Source of the DNA: Tetrahymena thermophila SB210
Taxonomy: Eukaryota; Ciliophora; Oligohymenophorea; Hymenostomatida; Tetrahymenidae
Direction: 5' to 3'
NCBI RefSeq assembly: GCF_000189635.1
Contig: NW_002476199.1
Coordinates: forward strand, 1-64,000
DNA length: 64,000 nucleotides
Positions within the stretch are counted from its first letter, which is position 1. Each line of letters begins with the position of its first letter. Positions 11,886 through 24,440 of this stretch are shown here, one piece after another. The notes under the pieces were generated by a model. It made no database searches and was not told the DNA's origin. It worked only from the letters and a program-made list of their open reading frames with translations. Made by a program: the position numbers and the translations under genes.

Positions 11886-12359
11886 ATGTCATCAGGAAAG
11901 TTTCCTTAACATGCATTATTTGTCCCTATGCAATATAGATAATCTAACTAATTATCAGAACACTAAAAATCATTCTAGCAAAAAGCTTACTAAACTGCAC
12001 AATTATTTGCTATACAAGCATCAAATTATTTTCTTTTATATGCAAAGCCTCCCTAAAAGACTATAAGTAATATCAAAAGTTAAATTATGTTTCTGAATTT
12101 CATTTTAAAAATTAATTTTTTTTTTCTTCTTTGTAAATTATATTTGGTATTTATATTTTTTTTTACTAATTAATTATTAAGTTACCATGTAATGGTAATT
12201 AATATTGAATAAGAATAGCTTATCTTACATCTACAAATCAAAACATACCTACTATTCTCATAATATAAGCATATAATAAATAAATTATTTTTCACTCTTT
12301 TGAATATACAATTTGTAAAAATAATTTTTTAAAAATCAATAAATATTTTTTATTTTTGA
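11886..12359 (+). CDS. small uncertain ORF, 157 codons, next to the helicase pair
   Basis: From ATG 11886 (context GAAAACATG) an ORF reads MSSGKFPQHALFVPMQY and so on, with normal codon use for about 64 codons. It then turns into AT-rich, Leu/Phe-rich sequence before TGA 12357-12359. A GTTAAATT donor at 12079 suggests the true gene is spliced there, but no acceptor gave a convincing end. The same frame is also open upstream to about 11740, and a second frame (11760-11820) is protein-like but meets a TGA. It could be a short gene, a fragment or a frameshifted relic. No family recognised. Confidence 0.35.
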
Positions 12360-12546
12360 GTATTTAAGATAGATATTTAAATGAAATAGTTTTAAAATTA
12401 AAAATTATTATGAAATCATCTAAATAGGTATAATTAAACTATAATAATTCGAATAAAAAATCTTAATTACAGGTACAAAAATAATAAAAATCATTTAATT
12501 TATAATTGAAAGTTTATGACTAAATAAGTTTAAATTTATTTAAATT

Positions 12547-15500
12547 TCATTTTTTTAATTACTTGCGAACTTATTATTCGTCTTAAATTGATTCATCTGA
12601 ATGTTCCTATTTTCTCTGATGTAATTATATTTTTTTAATAATTTTAATAACGTCTCCTCGTATCTCATGCCAATCATTACATTCTTCAATTTCGCTCTCT
12701 AAATCTAAATCTAAACCTTCTTTTATTTTTTATATTTTTTCATCAAAATCAAAATCTTTATCACTTGTTGTAAAACTATCAATTTTATATGCTTATTTAA
12801 TATTGTCTTCATTCATTGGTTTGTTATTTTATTCAATATTTATTAAGTTAATTAAAAATTATAATAATTTATTACTTTAAATATCTGAATAGCTTGTTTT
12901 TGCAGTCAACTCTATCAGCATTAATTATATTTTTTTAAAATTAATTTTAACAAATTATTTTGAAAACTTTATTTTTAATTCCTCAATTAACTCATTTAAT
13001 GAATTATAATTCAAATTGCTTATGTCTTTTAGTAACCATTGTAATATTTGGATTATATTTTTACTGTTAAGAACTTCTAATTGCTTAAGTTTATTTAAAT
13101 TTTATAAAATTTCTTTATCAAATAAATAATTATTTGATTTTTAATTTAAATTACTATTCTCTTTTTAATTTAATTGCTTATTTTCCAAATTATTTTATGG
13201 CATATTTTTTAAATTTTTTTATTATTATTAATTTTAATCAAAAAAATCGTTATTAGGAGATACATCTTTGTTAATTTACTGATTCTTTTTTAATTTCATT
13301 TAATTTTTTTAGTCTTATTATTTATTTTTTAAAGAATCTTCAGTTTCGAATTTATCTTAAAACTATAAAATTAGTTAGCTTTCATTTTAATTACTCTAAA
13401 GTTAATAATTATTGATCTCATTTGCTAAATTTAGATTAGGCATTTATTCTTGTATTATTTATTACTATACAGGTTGTTATTTTAAAATATTTGCTTTTTC
13501 TTTTAAGAACTCTAGATAATCCTTTGATTTGACTGGATTTTCAATAAAATTTTGAATTGAATAATCTATCTTATCTTCTTCTATAATATTATAGAAGCTT
13601 ATTTATGTTATTTTAGCTCCTTGCTTATTCAAAATCAAAGCATATGCTAGCTACTAAATAATATCTTCGTGTGCTATTTGAATGGGACAAACTTCTGAAA
13701 AATTATAAACAAATTTATAAATAGTATCATCAACAAGTAAATCAACAACCCCATAAAGATCTTCATCCTTTACTTTTTTCTTGATTTCTATAGTAAAATC
13801 TTTATTATTTCTTTTTTTTGCTTCAATAATTTTTAGAAATCTTTGAATATTAAATACCAAAGAATATTTATGATAGATTTGTATATCATTTGTATCACTT
13901 CTATAAAGACATTCTTGTTTTTGTTGGTATATTAAATCTAATTTACTTAATTCATATATAAATTAAGTTTTACGTGTTTGTTGTTCTGATTTTCTCATCT
14001 TAAGGTACTCAAGAAATATGTGTTATTTATCCCTAAACTATTAATAGAATTCATAAAATTATTATTTATCTTGGAAATTATCAGGAAAGTATTTTTTGGC
14101 TTCATCTTAAATTTAAATGTCTTTAAATTTTATGTTTTTTTCTTTCAAAAATGATTTAATTTTATCATAGATACATTCTAATTCTTATTTTGAACTGTTA
14201 ATATTTTATATTTTAGCTTATTCTGTTTAATATTATGTTTACAGTTTTTCTAAAAATTATTTTTTATTGCTAGTTATTTCACAATAATCTTTAAATTATT
14301 TCTCAAAAGTATTAAAAATTTCATACTGCTTTTTATCCAAATAAATGGAATAAAGTATTTTTTCTGCTCTTTCAAAGCGATATCCTGAATTTATATCAAA
14401 TTTTTCAGCAATAGTCCTTTGTAATAATAAATCAAGATAAGATATAAGATTTTAGCAATTATTATTTGGTTTTAAATCTTTTAAAACATATGCAACTTTT
14501 TATTTATCTAATTTTGTATTTATTTTAGGTTTTTCTAAATCTTGAAGATAATAATTAATTTTCTCAAAGTCACAAAATTAGAAATTGGATATGATTTAAC
14601 ATAAAGAACTTTCTTTATGATTATTTTTCTTTAAATTCTATTAAAATTATTTTTCATCTTTTTTAATAAATTGTTTTTTATCCAAATTAATTTTAGCAAT
14701 ATTTTTCTTATGAAAATTTTTTTCTTTTTAAAAATATTCTTCACTTATTTAACTCATAAATCTGCAAATAAATTAATTTGAACCTTAGTTGTTCACAAAT
14801 GAAAGATTCAAAAAATTTATGGACCTTGTACAAGCTACATAAAAAGTTCTCTAAATTTCAATTAATTATTCTTCAGTATATTATTAATTTGATTTTGTTA
14901 AGAATGATTCTGGAAATTATTTATCATTTATTCCTACTATATAAACTACTTTCCACTCCAGACCTTTAGAACAATGAAATGTACTTAATGTTAATTTAGG
15001 ACTGTTATCATCATCTAATATATTAAGCAATAATAAATTAGAATTTTTTTTAAGTATTTTATATGGAATCTCCTCTTATTATTGCTCTTATTCAATAATG
15101 GTTTCATTTTATTAATATTTATTTTTATTTCTTACTTCATAGTTTTTTCTCTATAAAATAGCTTAAATATGTTTTATTTCTTCATTTCTTGGACTTAAAA
15201 TAGCTATATCACTCAGTTAGTATTTATCTTTTTTAACTAAATCATATATTTCTTTTATTATTTTTTCATACTACTCTTATTCGCTTTAATATATTTTTAC
15301 AATAGGTTTTTCTTCTTCTTATAAACTCTATTTTGCACTTTTCATTTAATTAGACTATTTCATACTAACTAAGATTTAGTTACAAAACTCTACTATCTTA
15401 CTTTGACTTCTGAAATTTATTGAAAGTTAGTAGATATTTATTTTTTAATTTTAATAATTATCTACATCTACATCTATTTTTTTCTAAATAAATTCTAATT

Positions 15501-16056
15501 TTGAGTTTCTAAAGCTATAAATATTCTAAGCTTCATCCCCTATTGCGATTATTTTGCAATTATTCTTGCAAAACTCCATTAGAATATTATATTATATATC
15601 ATTTATATCTTAAAATTCATCAAAAAAGAAATGACTATATTAATTCACAACATGTTTTCCTTAATCAGAAGTTAAATATTTTAAAACTAAGCCACTGATA
15701 TACTTTAAGCTTTGCTTAATGCATTTTACTTACAGGGGATCTTTCATTTTTAGATAATTTTGATAAATTTCATAAATGAATTTATCAATATTAATTATTT
15801 TCAAATCTTTTAAGTCATTAGGTTATAAGACCTATTCTGCTTTTTTTTTTAAATTTTAAGCTGCTTCTACATTGAAAGTGGTTAATATTATTTTTTATGG
15901 TTCAATATTGTTATCAATCAAATACTTAACCCTATAAATGAGAGTTGTTGTCTTACCAGAGCCAGCGCAAGCTCCAATTTTTTAGTTTTAATAAATATCT
16001 GATTAGACTATTTTCAACTACTCTTCGCTAAGTTAGAAATTGTTTTTGTTAAGCAT
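12547..16056 (-). CDS. UvrD/Rep-type SF1 helicase with nuclease-like C-terminus, copy 1
   Basis: One intronless frame from ATG 16054-16056 to TGA 12547-12549 gives 1169 aa. Superfamily 1A helicase motifs are clear: Q-motif LSEEQLKIVQSD (9-20), Walker A ACAGSGKTTTL with Lys35, motif II FFDEFQD (Asp146-Glu147), motif III GDEAQNIYSFRN (173-184), motif V TFHCSKGLEWKVVYIVG (around 365), and motif VI RTFYVACTRS (around 415). From about residue 735 a RecB/Cas4-like PD-(D/E)xK fold is suggested by YGVVDLLVDD (Asp772), a Lys at 781 and AHEDIIQQLAYAL. The residue two before that Lys is Ile instead of Asp/Glu, so the nuclease may be inactive. The family unwinds DNA 3'-5'; a role in repair or replication is inferred. 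The C-terminal tail is acidic. A second copy follows immediately upstream. Confidence 0.9.
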
Positions 16057-16715
16057 TTTTTAAGATCAGCTAATTTTTTTAATTAATATTTTTATTGTCT
16101 ATTTATAAGTTTATCTATTTATTTTTTATTATTTTCTTTTTAATTTGATTCTTTTCTTCAAAATATAAGTATTTTATTTATTTGATTCTGTTTTTAAATT
16201 TTTTCTTCAAAATAATTTGATTCTGTTCTTCAAAATATAAGTATTTTATTTTAATTAGTTTTTTTTCTCCTATTTTCTTTTTTTTATTAATAAAATATTC
16301 TACTTAAACTTACTTGTTTTATAAAAATCATTATTTTTTTTTTCAGTTTTATTACTTTAATAGGAAGTTTATTTATATTTTGAAATTTAATAAGGCAGAA
16401 AAAGTACAAAATACTACATAGTAAATATCTGCAACTATGATGTTGCTACTTCAAATAATAATTTAGGGAGTAGAAAATTTAAAATTTTTAAAAATAAAAT
16501 TTTGAAAATCAATAAATAGTTTTCAATTTTTTAAGTATTTAAGATAGATAATTAAATGAAATAGTTTTTTAAGGAACAATTATTGTGGATTCATCTAAAT
16601 ACACATAATTAAACTAATTGAAATAAAAAAATCAGAGTTACAGATACAAAATAAAATGCATATTAATATCTATTTGAAAGTTTAATATCAAATGGGTTGA
16701 AAATTAATTTAAATT
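16057..16715. other. spacer between the two helicase copies
   Basis: AT-rich 659-bp interval. Its left part (about 16200-16260) repeats a TTTGATTCTGTT(T/C)TTCAAAATATAAG-type motif. Its right part (about 16500-16715) is a diverged copy of the sequence downstream of copy 1 (about 12330-12546), sharing words such as AGTATTTAAGATAGATA and AAATGAAATAGTTTT. The duplication therefore included 3' flanking DNA. Confidence 0.7.
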
Positions 16716-19700
16716 TCATTATTTTAATTACTTGTAAACTTATTGTTCATTTTAAATTGATTCATCTGTTTGTTCAAATTATCTCTTATTTGGCTTATCT
16801 CTTTTTTTTAAAATTTTAGCAACGTCTCCTCGTATCTCATACCAATCATTACATTATTCAATTTGGCTCTCTATAGCTAAACCTTGTTTTATTTTTAATA
16901 TTTATTCATCTAAATCTAAATCTTCATCACTTGTTGGATAACTATCAATTTAATTTGCAAATTTAATATTTTTTTTATTTATTGGTTTGTTATTTTATTC
17001 TATCGTTATTAAGTCAACTAAAAATTATATTAATTCGTTCTTTTTAAAATCTGAATAGCTTTTATTTGCAGTATACATTATCAGCATTAATTATATTTTT
17101 TAATAATTAATTTTAACAAATTATTTTGATAAACTTATTTGCAATTACTAAATTTATTCATTAACTGATTTATCATTCAAATTGTTTATATCTTATGACA
17201 ACCATTATAATATTTCTATTATGTTCTTAGTGTTATTAATTACTAATTGATTCAGTTTACTTAACTATTCTTAAATTTCTTTTATTATTTTATCCTAATT
17301 TACTTATTAATGTGCTAATAAATGTAAATTATTTGATTTTTAATATAAATTACTATTCTCTATTTAATCTAATTGCTTATTATCCAAAGTATTTTATGGA
17401 ATATTCTCTAACACATTAGTTTTTAAAAATTATCCTGCTTATTAAGGAAAATTTTAATTTAAATCACTTTTAGGATTATTGTCAGTGACTTTAGAAATAA
17501 TCTATTTTTATTAATTTTAAATGAAGTCGCTTTCTTCAAATAAAGATTGTTAATTTTAAAATTTAGGTATATTTCCAAAATTATTAGAGTTTGTCTAAGT
17601 TATTAATTTTATTTAATTATTCATACTTTCCTTGCAATAATAGTTAGTATATGGTATTGGTTCTTAAAATTTATCTATTATCTTTTCCTCTTCATTTTAA
17701 GTATCACTTTAAAATAATTAGTTTTATTTAGCTTATTTAATAAATAATTAATTTTAATTTTCAATCAAAAGTTTATTATTTACTGTTTAATTTTAATTAT
17801 TTAACATATTCTACTCATTTTAAAATTAGAAATGAAATTTGTTAAGTTTTTAATCTTCTTCTAATTATGACCCCTCATTGATAAATTAGAATGGATATCG
17901 TTTTTGGTCTTATTAATTTTGATGTTGTTATTAAATTTAATTTTACTCTATATTATAATCATAGTTATTTAATGAAACATTTTAATTCATATATTTAGTT
18001 TCAAATAAATTAATTTACTGATTCTTTTTTAACATTTAATCATCAAATGATTTTTATTTTGATTCCTTTTGAAAAGTATTATCTTAATATGAGTAAAACT
18101 AATTTTGGATACAAATATCATCAAAAGATTTTTAGTTCAAATCTTAATAGTTAGTATATTAGAATTAATTTAATTGATGTATTTCATTTTTTTATTATTC
18201 TTTGATTTAAAACGGGCTTTTATCTTATTGTATTTCTTTTAAAGAATCCTTATTGCTATCAAATTATTCTTAAAACTATAAAATTTGTTAACTTTAATTT
18301 TAATTACTCTAAAGTTAGTAATTATTGATCTCATTTGCTAAATTAAGATTAGGCATTTATTGTTGCTCTATTTATTACTCACCATATGATGTTTATACAA
18401 ATTCTTATTCTAAACTACTTGCTTTGTATTTTAAGAACTCTAAATAATCCTTTGATATGACTGGATTTTCAATAAATTTTTGAATTGAATAATCTATCTT
18501 ATCTTCTTCGATAATATTATAGAAGCTTATTTATGTTATTTTAGCTCCTTACTCATTCAAAATTAAAGCAAATGCTAGCTACTAAATAATATCTTAGTGT
18601 GCTATTTATATAGGGTAAACTTCTTAAAAATTATAAACAAATTTATAAATAGTATCACCAACAAGTAAATCAACAATTCCATACAACTATCCTTAATCCT
18701 TTACCTCTTTCTTGACTTCTATGTTAAAATCTTTATTATCTTTTGTTTTTGATTCAATTATTTTTAGAAATCTTTCTATATTATATTTCAATGTAAATTT
18801 ATGATAGATATCTATGTCCTCACTATCATTCCTATACAAACATTCTTGCTTTCCTTCGTATATTAAATCTAATTTACTTAATACGTATATAAATTAAGTT
18901 TTACTAATTTGCTATTTTTAATTTGGTGGATTAAGGTATGAAAGAAATTTGTGTTCTTTATTTATAAACTTTTTATAGCATTCATAAAATTATTATTTAT
19001 GTTGGAAATTATCAGGAAAATATTTTTTGGTATGATGTTAAATGTCTTTAAATTTTATTTTATAATCTTTCAAATATGATTTAATTGTTTCATAAATAGA
19101 ACATATCTCTTATTTTGAGTTGTTAATTTTTTATATTCTATTTGAATCTCTTTAATATTATGTTAACAGTATTTCTAAAAATTATTAATAATTGTTAGTT
19201 TTTTCACAATATTCACTAAATAAGCACTTAAATTCATTAAAGATAGCTTGTTGTTTTTTATCTAAATCAATGCAAAAAAGTATTTTTTCTGCTTTTTAAT
19301 AGCGATATCCTGAATTTAAATTAAATTTTTCAGCTATAGTTCTTTGTAATAATAAATCAAGATAAGATAAAAGACTCTAGCAATTATTGTTTGGTTTTAA
19401 ATCTTTTAAAGAGTAAGTTACTTTTTTTTTCGTTTAATTTATATTTAGTTCAAGTTATTCTAAATCTTGAAGATATTAATTAATCTTCTCAAAGTCATTA
19501 AATGAGAAATTGGATATGATTTAAAATAAAGAACTCTCTTTATGATTAGTTTTACTTAAATTTTATTAAAATTCATTTTCACCTTATTTAATTAACTGTT
19601 AATTATAGCTTTGCAAATTCATCTTAGCAATATTTTTCTTTTTGAAATATTCATCCTTTTAAAAATATTTTTCGTTTATTTAACTCATAAATCTACAAAT

Positions 19701-20999
19701 AAATTCAACTTTATTATCATCTTTTACAAATGAAAGATTCAATAAATCTATGGACCTCGTACAAGCTACATAAAAAGTTCTCAGAATTTCAATTAATTTT
19801 TCTTTAGTATTTTCTTAATTTGATTACGCTAAGAATGCTCTTGGAAAGTGTTTATCATTTATTCCTACTATATAAACTACTTTCCACTCCAGACCCTTAG
19901 AAGAATGAAATGTACTTAATGTTAATTTAGCAATAATATCATCATCATCAAATGTCTTTGAATAGTTAAGTAGTAATAAGTTAGAATTTTTTTAAAGTAT
20001 TCTATATGGAATTTCCTCTTATTATTGTTCTTATTGAATAATGGTTTAATTTTAACTATTTTTTCTTACTTCATAATTTTTTCTCTCTAAAATAGCTTAA
20101 ATATGTTTTATTTCTTCATTTCTTGGACTTAAAATAGCTATATCACTCAGTTAGTATTTATGTTTTTAAACTAAATCATATATTTCTTCTATAATAGTTT
20201 CATACTACTCTTATTTGCTTTAATATATTTTTACTATAGGTTTTTCTTCTTCTTAATAACTCTATTTTGCACTTTACATTTGATGAGATTTTTTGATATT
20301 AATTAGGATTTAGTTACAGAACTCTATTATCTTACTTTAACTTCTAAAATTTATTGAAAGGTTGTAGATATGTATTTTTTAATTTTAGTATTTCTCTACA
20401 TCATCATCTATTTTTTTCTAAATAAACTCTAATCTTGAGTTTCTAAAGCTATAAATATTCTAAGCTTCATCCCCTATTGCTATTATTTTGCAATTATTCT
20501 TGCAAAATTACATTAGAATATTATATTATATATCATTTATATCTTAAAATTCATCAAAAAAGAAATGACTATATTAATTCAAAATTTTTCTTCCTTAATC
20601 AGAAGATAAATATTTTAAGACTAAGCTACTAATATATGTTAAGCTTTGCTTTATGTATTTTTTTTAAAGGGGATCATTTATTTTTAGATTTGATTCATAT
20701 ATTTCATAAATGAATTTATCAATATTAACTATTTTCAAATTTGTTTAATCTTTAGTTTCTAGAACCTATTTGGCTTTTTTATTTAAATTTTTAGCTGCTT
20801 CTATATTGAAAGTGGTTAATATTATTTTTTATGGCTTTATTTTGTTATTGATCAAATATTTAACCCTATAAATGAGAGTAGTTGTCTTACCAGAACCTGC
20901 ACAAGCTTCAATTTTTTAGTTTTGATTAATATCTGAATAGACTATTTTCTTCTACTCTTCACTAAGTTCGCAATCGTTGAAATCGTTTTTGTTAGACAT
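16716..20999 (-). CDS. UvrD/Rep-type SF1 helicase with nuclease-like C-terminus, copy 2
   Basis: An intronless frame from ATG 20997-20999 to TGA 16716-16718 encodes 1427 aa, a tandem paralogue of the gene at 12547-16056. The same motifs occur at nearly the same spacing from the start: LSEEQKKIVYSD, ACAGSGKTTTL, DEFQD, GDEAQNIYSFRN, the SKGLEWKVVYIVG block and the ACTRS block. The nuclease-like module is kept too (GIVDLLVGD, TIYKFVYN, AHQDIIQQLAFAL), again with Ile where an acidic residue is expected before the Lys. The extra ~258 residues relative to copy 1 lie mainly in the C-terminal tail, which is Asn/Gln/Leu-rich and low in complexity. Both copies keep intact ATP-binding motifs, so both are probably functional helicases. 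Confidence 0.9.
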
Positions 21000-21651
21000 T
21001 TTTTAGGATAAGGTAATTTTTTAATTAATTAATATTTTTATTTAATAATTATAATGAAATAAATAAATATTTACTTGTTTATTAAATTATTTTTATTATA
21101 ATATTTTCCTTGATTTTACGTTCTTCAAAATAAAAGTATTTTGCTTAAATAGTTTTTTCCCCTATTTTCTTCTTATTTATGAATTAAAAATTATTCTACT
21201 TAAACTTCCTTATTTAATAAATAAAAATATTATTTTTTTTTCGGTTTTGTTACTAAGTAGGTAGGGTATACGTTTATATTTTGAAATATAATAAGGTAGA
21301 AAAAGTAGATTAAAAAAAATATAATTTAAAATATTAATTTTTATTTATCAGTTAGTTCCCGCCAATTAAAATTTGAGTGCTATGTAAAATATAATAATAA
21401 AGAATTGACTTATTTAGCATAAATTATGATTGAGATAAAACATTCTAGAACTACTTAATTTTACTTAAAAAATCTAAAATTAAAAATATAAATTAATTTA
21501 TAAGATAAGTGACGTACCTTAATTATAGAGGAGGAATAATTAGATAAGAACTAAAGTTTAAAAAACATTTTATAATGTGTCAATGAACTAAATAAATAAA
21601 TAAATATAAATAAATAAATTCTATTTAAAATCAATTAATTAAAAAAGACTT
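21000..21651. other. AT-rich spacer
   Basis: Non-coding interval between helicase copy 2 and the GAF gene. A slightly richer patch at 21348-21420 includes GTTCCCGCC. No ORF or repeat of note, apart from an AAAT run at about 21595-21620. Confidence 0.55.
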
Positions 21652-22963
21652 TCAACAAGAATACTTTTTGTTAATTTATTTTATTGAATGAACAAGCAAT
21701 TAGCAAAATTGTTGTATTTTTATAGACATAGTTTCTTCTAATCCAAAATAACCATCTGAGGCATCAATAAGCATATCTTTTTATGTAGACTTATATTTTT
21801 ATTTAAGAGCAATTTATATTACTCCTAAACAAGCAGATATAGGATTTTCTTCTGGGGAGCTTCTGATATTTTCTTTATCTAATAAAGGTATTGCAAATAT
21901 AGGGAGAATAGACTATAAATCTACTAATTTATTATAATAAGATGAGAGTTTTGCATCACTAATTATGTAGGGTTTTTAATCCAAAGCTGCTTACCCAACT
22001 AATCCATACTTTAAAGAGTATTATGATTTTTAATTAGAACCTTCGTATTTAACTAAATTATCGCCTTCAACATAATAGAATATAAAATTAGTTATCCCAA
22101 AACACATTGCAAACGATTTTTATATCCTTTAAGATAAATCAAACTTATTTTCTGCATACATTAAATGGTCTATTGTGTCTACTAGCTATTGATTAAACCT
22201 AATAATGGTATCTTTATATTTGTTTATTTCTTACATAGTAACTATTTTATTCAAAAACTATCCCAATATGATACTTAAATATTCTTCATCAAAAGAAAAT
22301 ATTTCATTTTTAGAATTGCTTATTTCAATTAGAATTTTTACCTTTATATTTTTAAGTAAATAATTAATTAAAAAGTTAATTTTTAATTTTAATAACAACT
22401 TGATTTGCTTATAAATCTGCTATCGGAATTATCAAGCAAGTATCAACAACTACAGAAAGCTCTTTGTCTTCACAAATTTGATAGTAAAGTGGTTTATTTC
22501 TGGCATTTTTGCTATTTATGGGTTTTTTACCAAAGAAACACTCACTTAATAATCCTTTAGAAATTAAGCACTTTTTCTCTCTGTTGTTTTCGTAAGTAGT
22601 TAAAATCTAATAATGTATTAAAAATTTTTAAGCATACATTTATTAATATGTAATTAATTTACTCCTTGTTAGCACTCAATGAACCAAATATGAGCTGATT
22701 TAGCATTAAATATGTGAGCTAAAGACAAATTTAATTTACTTATTACTTCTTTTGAATCTTATTATTCCTAGAAAAAAAGTATTTACAAATCATTCAAAAG
22801 TTGATTAACCTTTTCACTTAAATCCTTAAATGATAAAAATTAGCTTGCTACCAAGTTAAACACCTAAAATTTTAGTATTTTTGAAAATTAAACTTTATAT
22901 TTTAAAATAAATATCTATTTATTTATTTACATCTCTTTACTGTACTTGGTTATTTGTTGACAT
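21652..22963 (-). CDS. tandem GAF-domain protein
   Basis: Start ATG 22961-22963 (MSTNNQVQQRD), stop TGA 21652-21654, introns at 22864-22930, 22607-22662 and 22342-22396; 377 aa. Two GAF-like folds fill the protein. The first runs from about residue 25, with NAKSAHIWFIE, a central variable loop, VVDTCLIIPIADL and a terminal FSFDEEYLSIILGQFLNKI helix. The second starts near SFAMCFGITNFIFYYVEG and includes YSLKYGLVGQAALDQKPY, ILPIFAIPLLD and ACLGVIQIAL. GAF domains bind cyclic nucleotides or other small ligands, or dimerise. No phosphodiesterase, cyclase or kinase domain is attached, so this is a stand-alone ligand-binding or scaffold protein by inference. The ligand is unknown. Confidence 0.8.
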
Positions 22964-23009
22964 TATTTATTTGGTGAAGTTAGTACTGCCTAATTAAAAA
23001 ATTTTAATT

Positions 23010-24440
23010 TCATAAATAACTAAGAAAGCAATCGTTTTATAATTTGATACCAATCTCAATGAGATCGTGAATTAAATTTTAGTGGTCAGATTTTAGAGAG
23101 ACAATCCTAAAGCCAACATTTTATGGAATTACAAAATTTGAGAATAAGTCAATGTCATCATTTTTGATTAGTTTAGTATTCTGAGAAGAATATGAAAAAT
23201 CTCCGCCTTGTTAATTGTTTGATTTTACTTCTAGCTTCTATGAACTTTATTGTTGAGAATTTAAACCATCAAAGTATTTTGATGGGTCTTTTTTCATACT
23301 ATCTATCTTTTGATTAAGCCTATTTATGATCTCATTAAATTTTTTAATATTGCCTAAATTTCTTTCAATCTCTTAATTTTTATGAGCGAGATCCCTTTTA
23401 AGAGCCTCATTCTCTCTTAATAATTCATTTAAACTCTACCTTAATTTATCATTAGGATTAAGTGTAATATTAACTTCGTTTTCTAAAATAAACTCAACTC
23501 GCTTTTCTAGGGCTGAGACTTTTTTAGTATTCATTCTGTTATCTTTCTTTTCTGTATTCAAAAGAATCAAATATTTGTTGTTCTCTTCCAATAGTTGCTT
23601 GTTTCTTTACGAAAGCAACTCATTAACTTTTTATTATTCTTAACATTTTTCTTTAAGGGTACTCATTTTGCGGCTTAATAACTTATTTTCCAGATTTAAC
23701 CTTTCTATCTCTCTGCATTTAGATCCTAATTCTATTTCATTCTTAGCAGCGCTAATAAGAGTTTATGATAAATCTTAAACAGCTTGATGAAATTTTGTAA
23801 AATCGTTTTCATTAGAAAAGTGAAAATTTTCTGGTGTTCCAAATAAAGCAAATATTTCATTTAGTTTATTACTCCTTTATATTAACCCTCTGCAAACTTC
23901 TTCTTCTCTTTATATAAGCATTTAAAGAGATTATTTAAGTTACTATAAATCATCTTAGTTGCCTTAAAAAAATGATGCATTAAGTTATTAGTTGTTGTTG
24001 TTATTATTAGGAAAATTAAAAAACAGAGCTGATTGTAGATAAGATTATTTTTATCCATTTAACTAGATTTTAATATCTTAGTTTGTTGGAGAATTTATTA
24101 AACTATTTTACTACTAAATATTGCTTCCATTAGCATTAATTTATTAAAATTAGTGAAACGATTGATGCTTTTAATGATTAATTTTAGACAGTCCATTTTT
24201 AGTTGAAGAAGCTTTGTTCATTGTAGATTCTCTGTATGTATTTGGTAAGCTAAAATCGTTGCTAATCTAGTTTGATAGATTAAGATTTTTATTTTTTAAA
24301 GAGAATTTCTACTAAGTCATTGAGCTAGATTTATGTCTTTAATGAATAGATTACAGTTTATTTCTACTAATAAGTTATTCATCTTAATTAGGATTAAGAT
24401 AAGGTGAAGTAATATTTATGTCCTATTTCGGATAAAGCAT
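23010..24440 (-). CDS. coiled-coil protein, 476 aa
   Basis: Intronless ORF from ATG 24438-24440 (MLYPKQDINITSPYL) to TGA 23010-23012. The first ~180 residues are Ser/Asn/Gln-rich and likely disordered. From the segment MLIQREEEVCRGLIQRSNKL onward, heptad-like Leu/Glu/Lys sequence predominates, including ELGSKCREIERLNLENKLL and VSALEKRVEFILENEV. A conserved-looking C-terminal segment contains VGFRIVSLKSD and LIHDLIEIGIKLQNDC. I do not recognise the family; coiled coils of this type in ciliates are often cytoskeletal or ciliary, but that is inference. The frame is open upstream of the chosen ATG, so the N-terminus could be longer. Confidence 0.75.

Larger units (their letters stand above)
12330..20999 (-). 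repeat. tandem gene duplication of the helicase locus
   Basis: Two head-to-tail units of about 4.0-4.3 kb, each comprising a helicase ORF plus about 200 bp of 3' flank, lie side by side. Nucleotide similarity visible by eye is high around the helicase motifs and the nuclease-like region and low in the C-terminal tails, where insertions of AT-rich codons separate the copies. Confidence 0.85.

Noticed and set aside
14778..14969. Plus-strand 63-codon ORF inside helicase copy 1
   Set aside because: Antisense shadow of the helicase motif V-VI region.
12330..20999. Transposon or virus origin for the tandem helicases (for example a Maverick-like element)
   Set aside because: No integrase, polymerase, capsid gene or terminal inverted repeats flank them; tandem gene duplication explains the layout.
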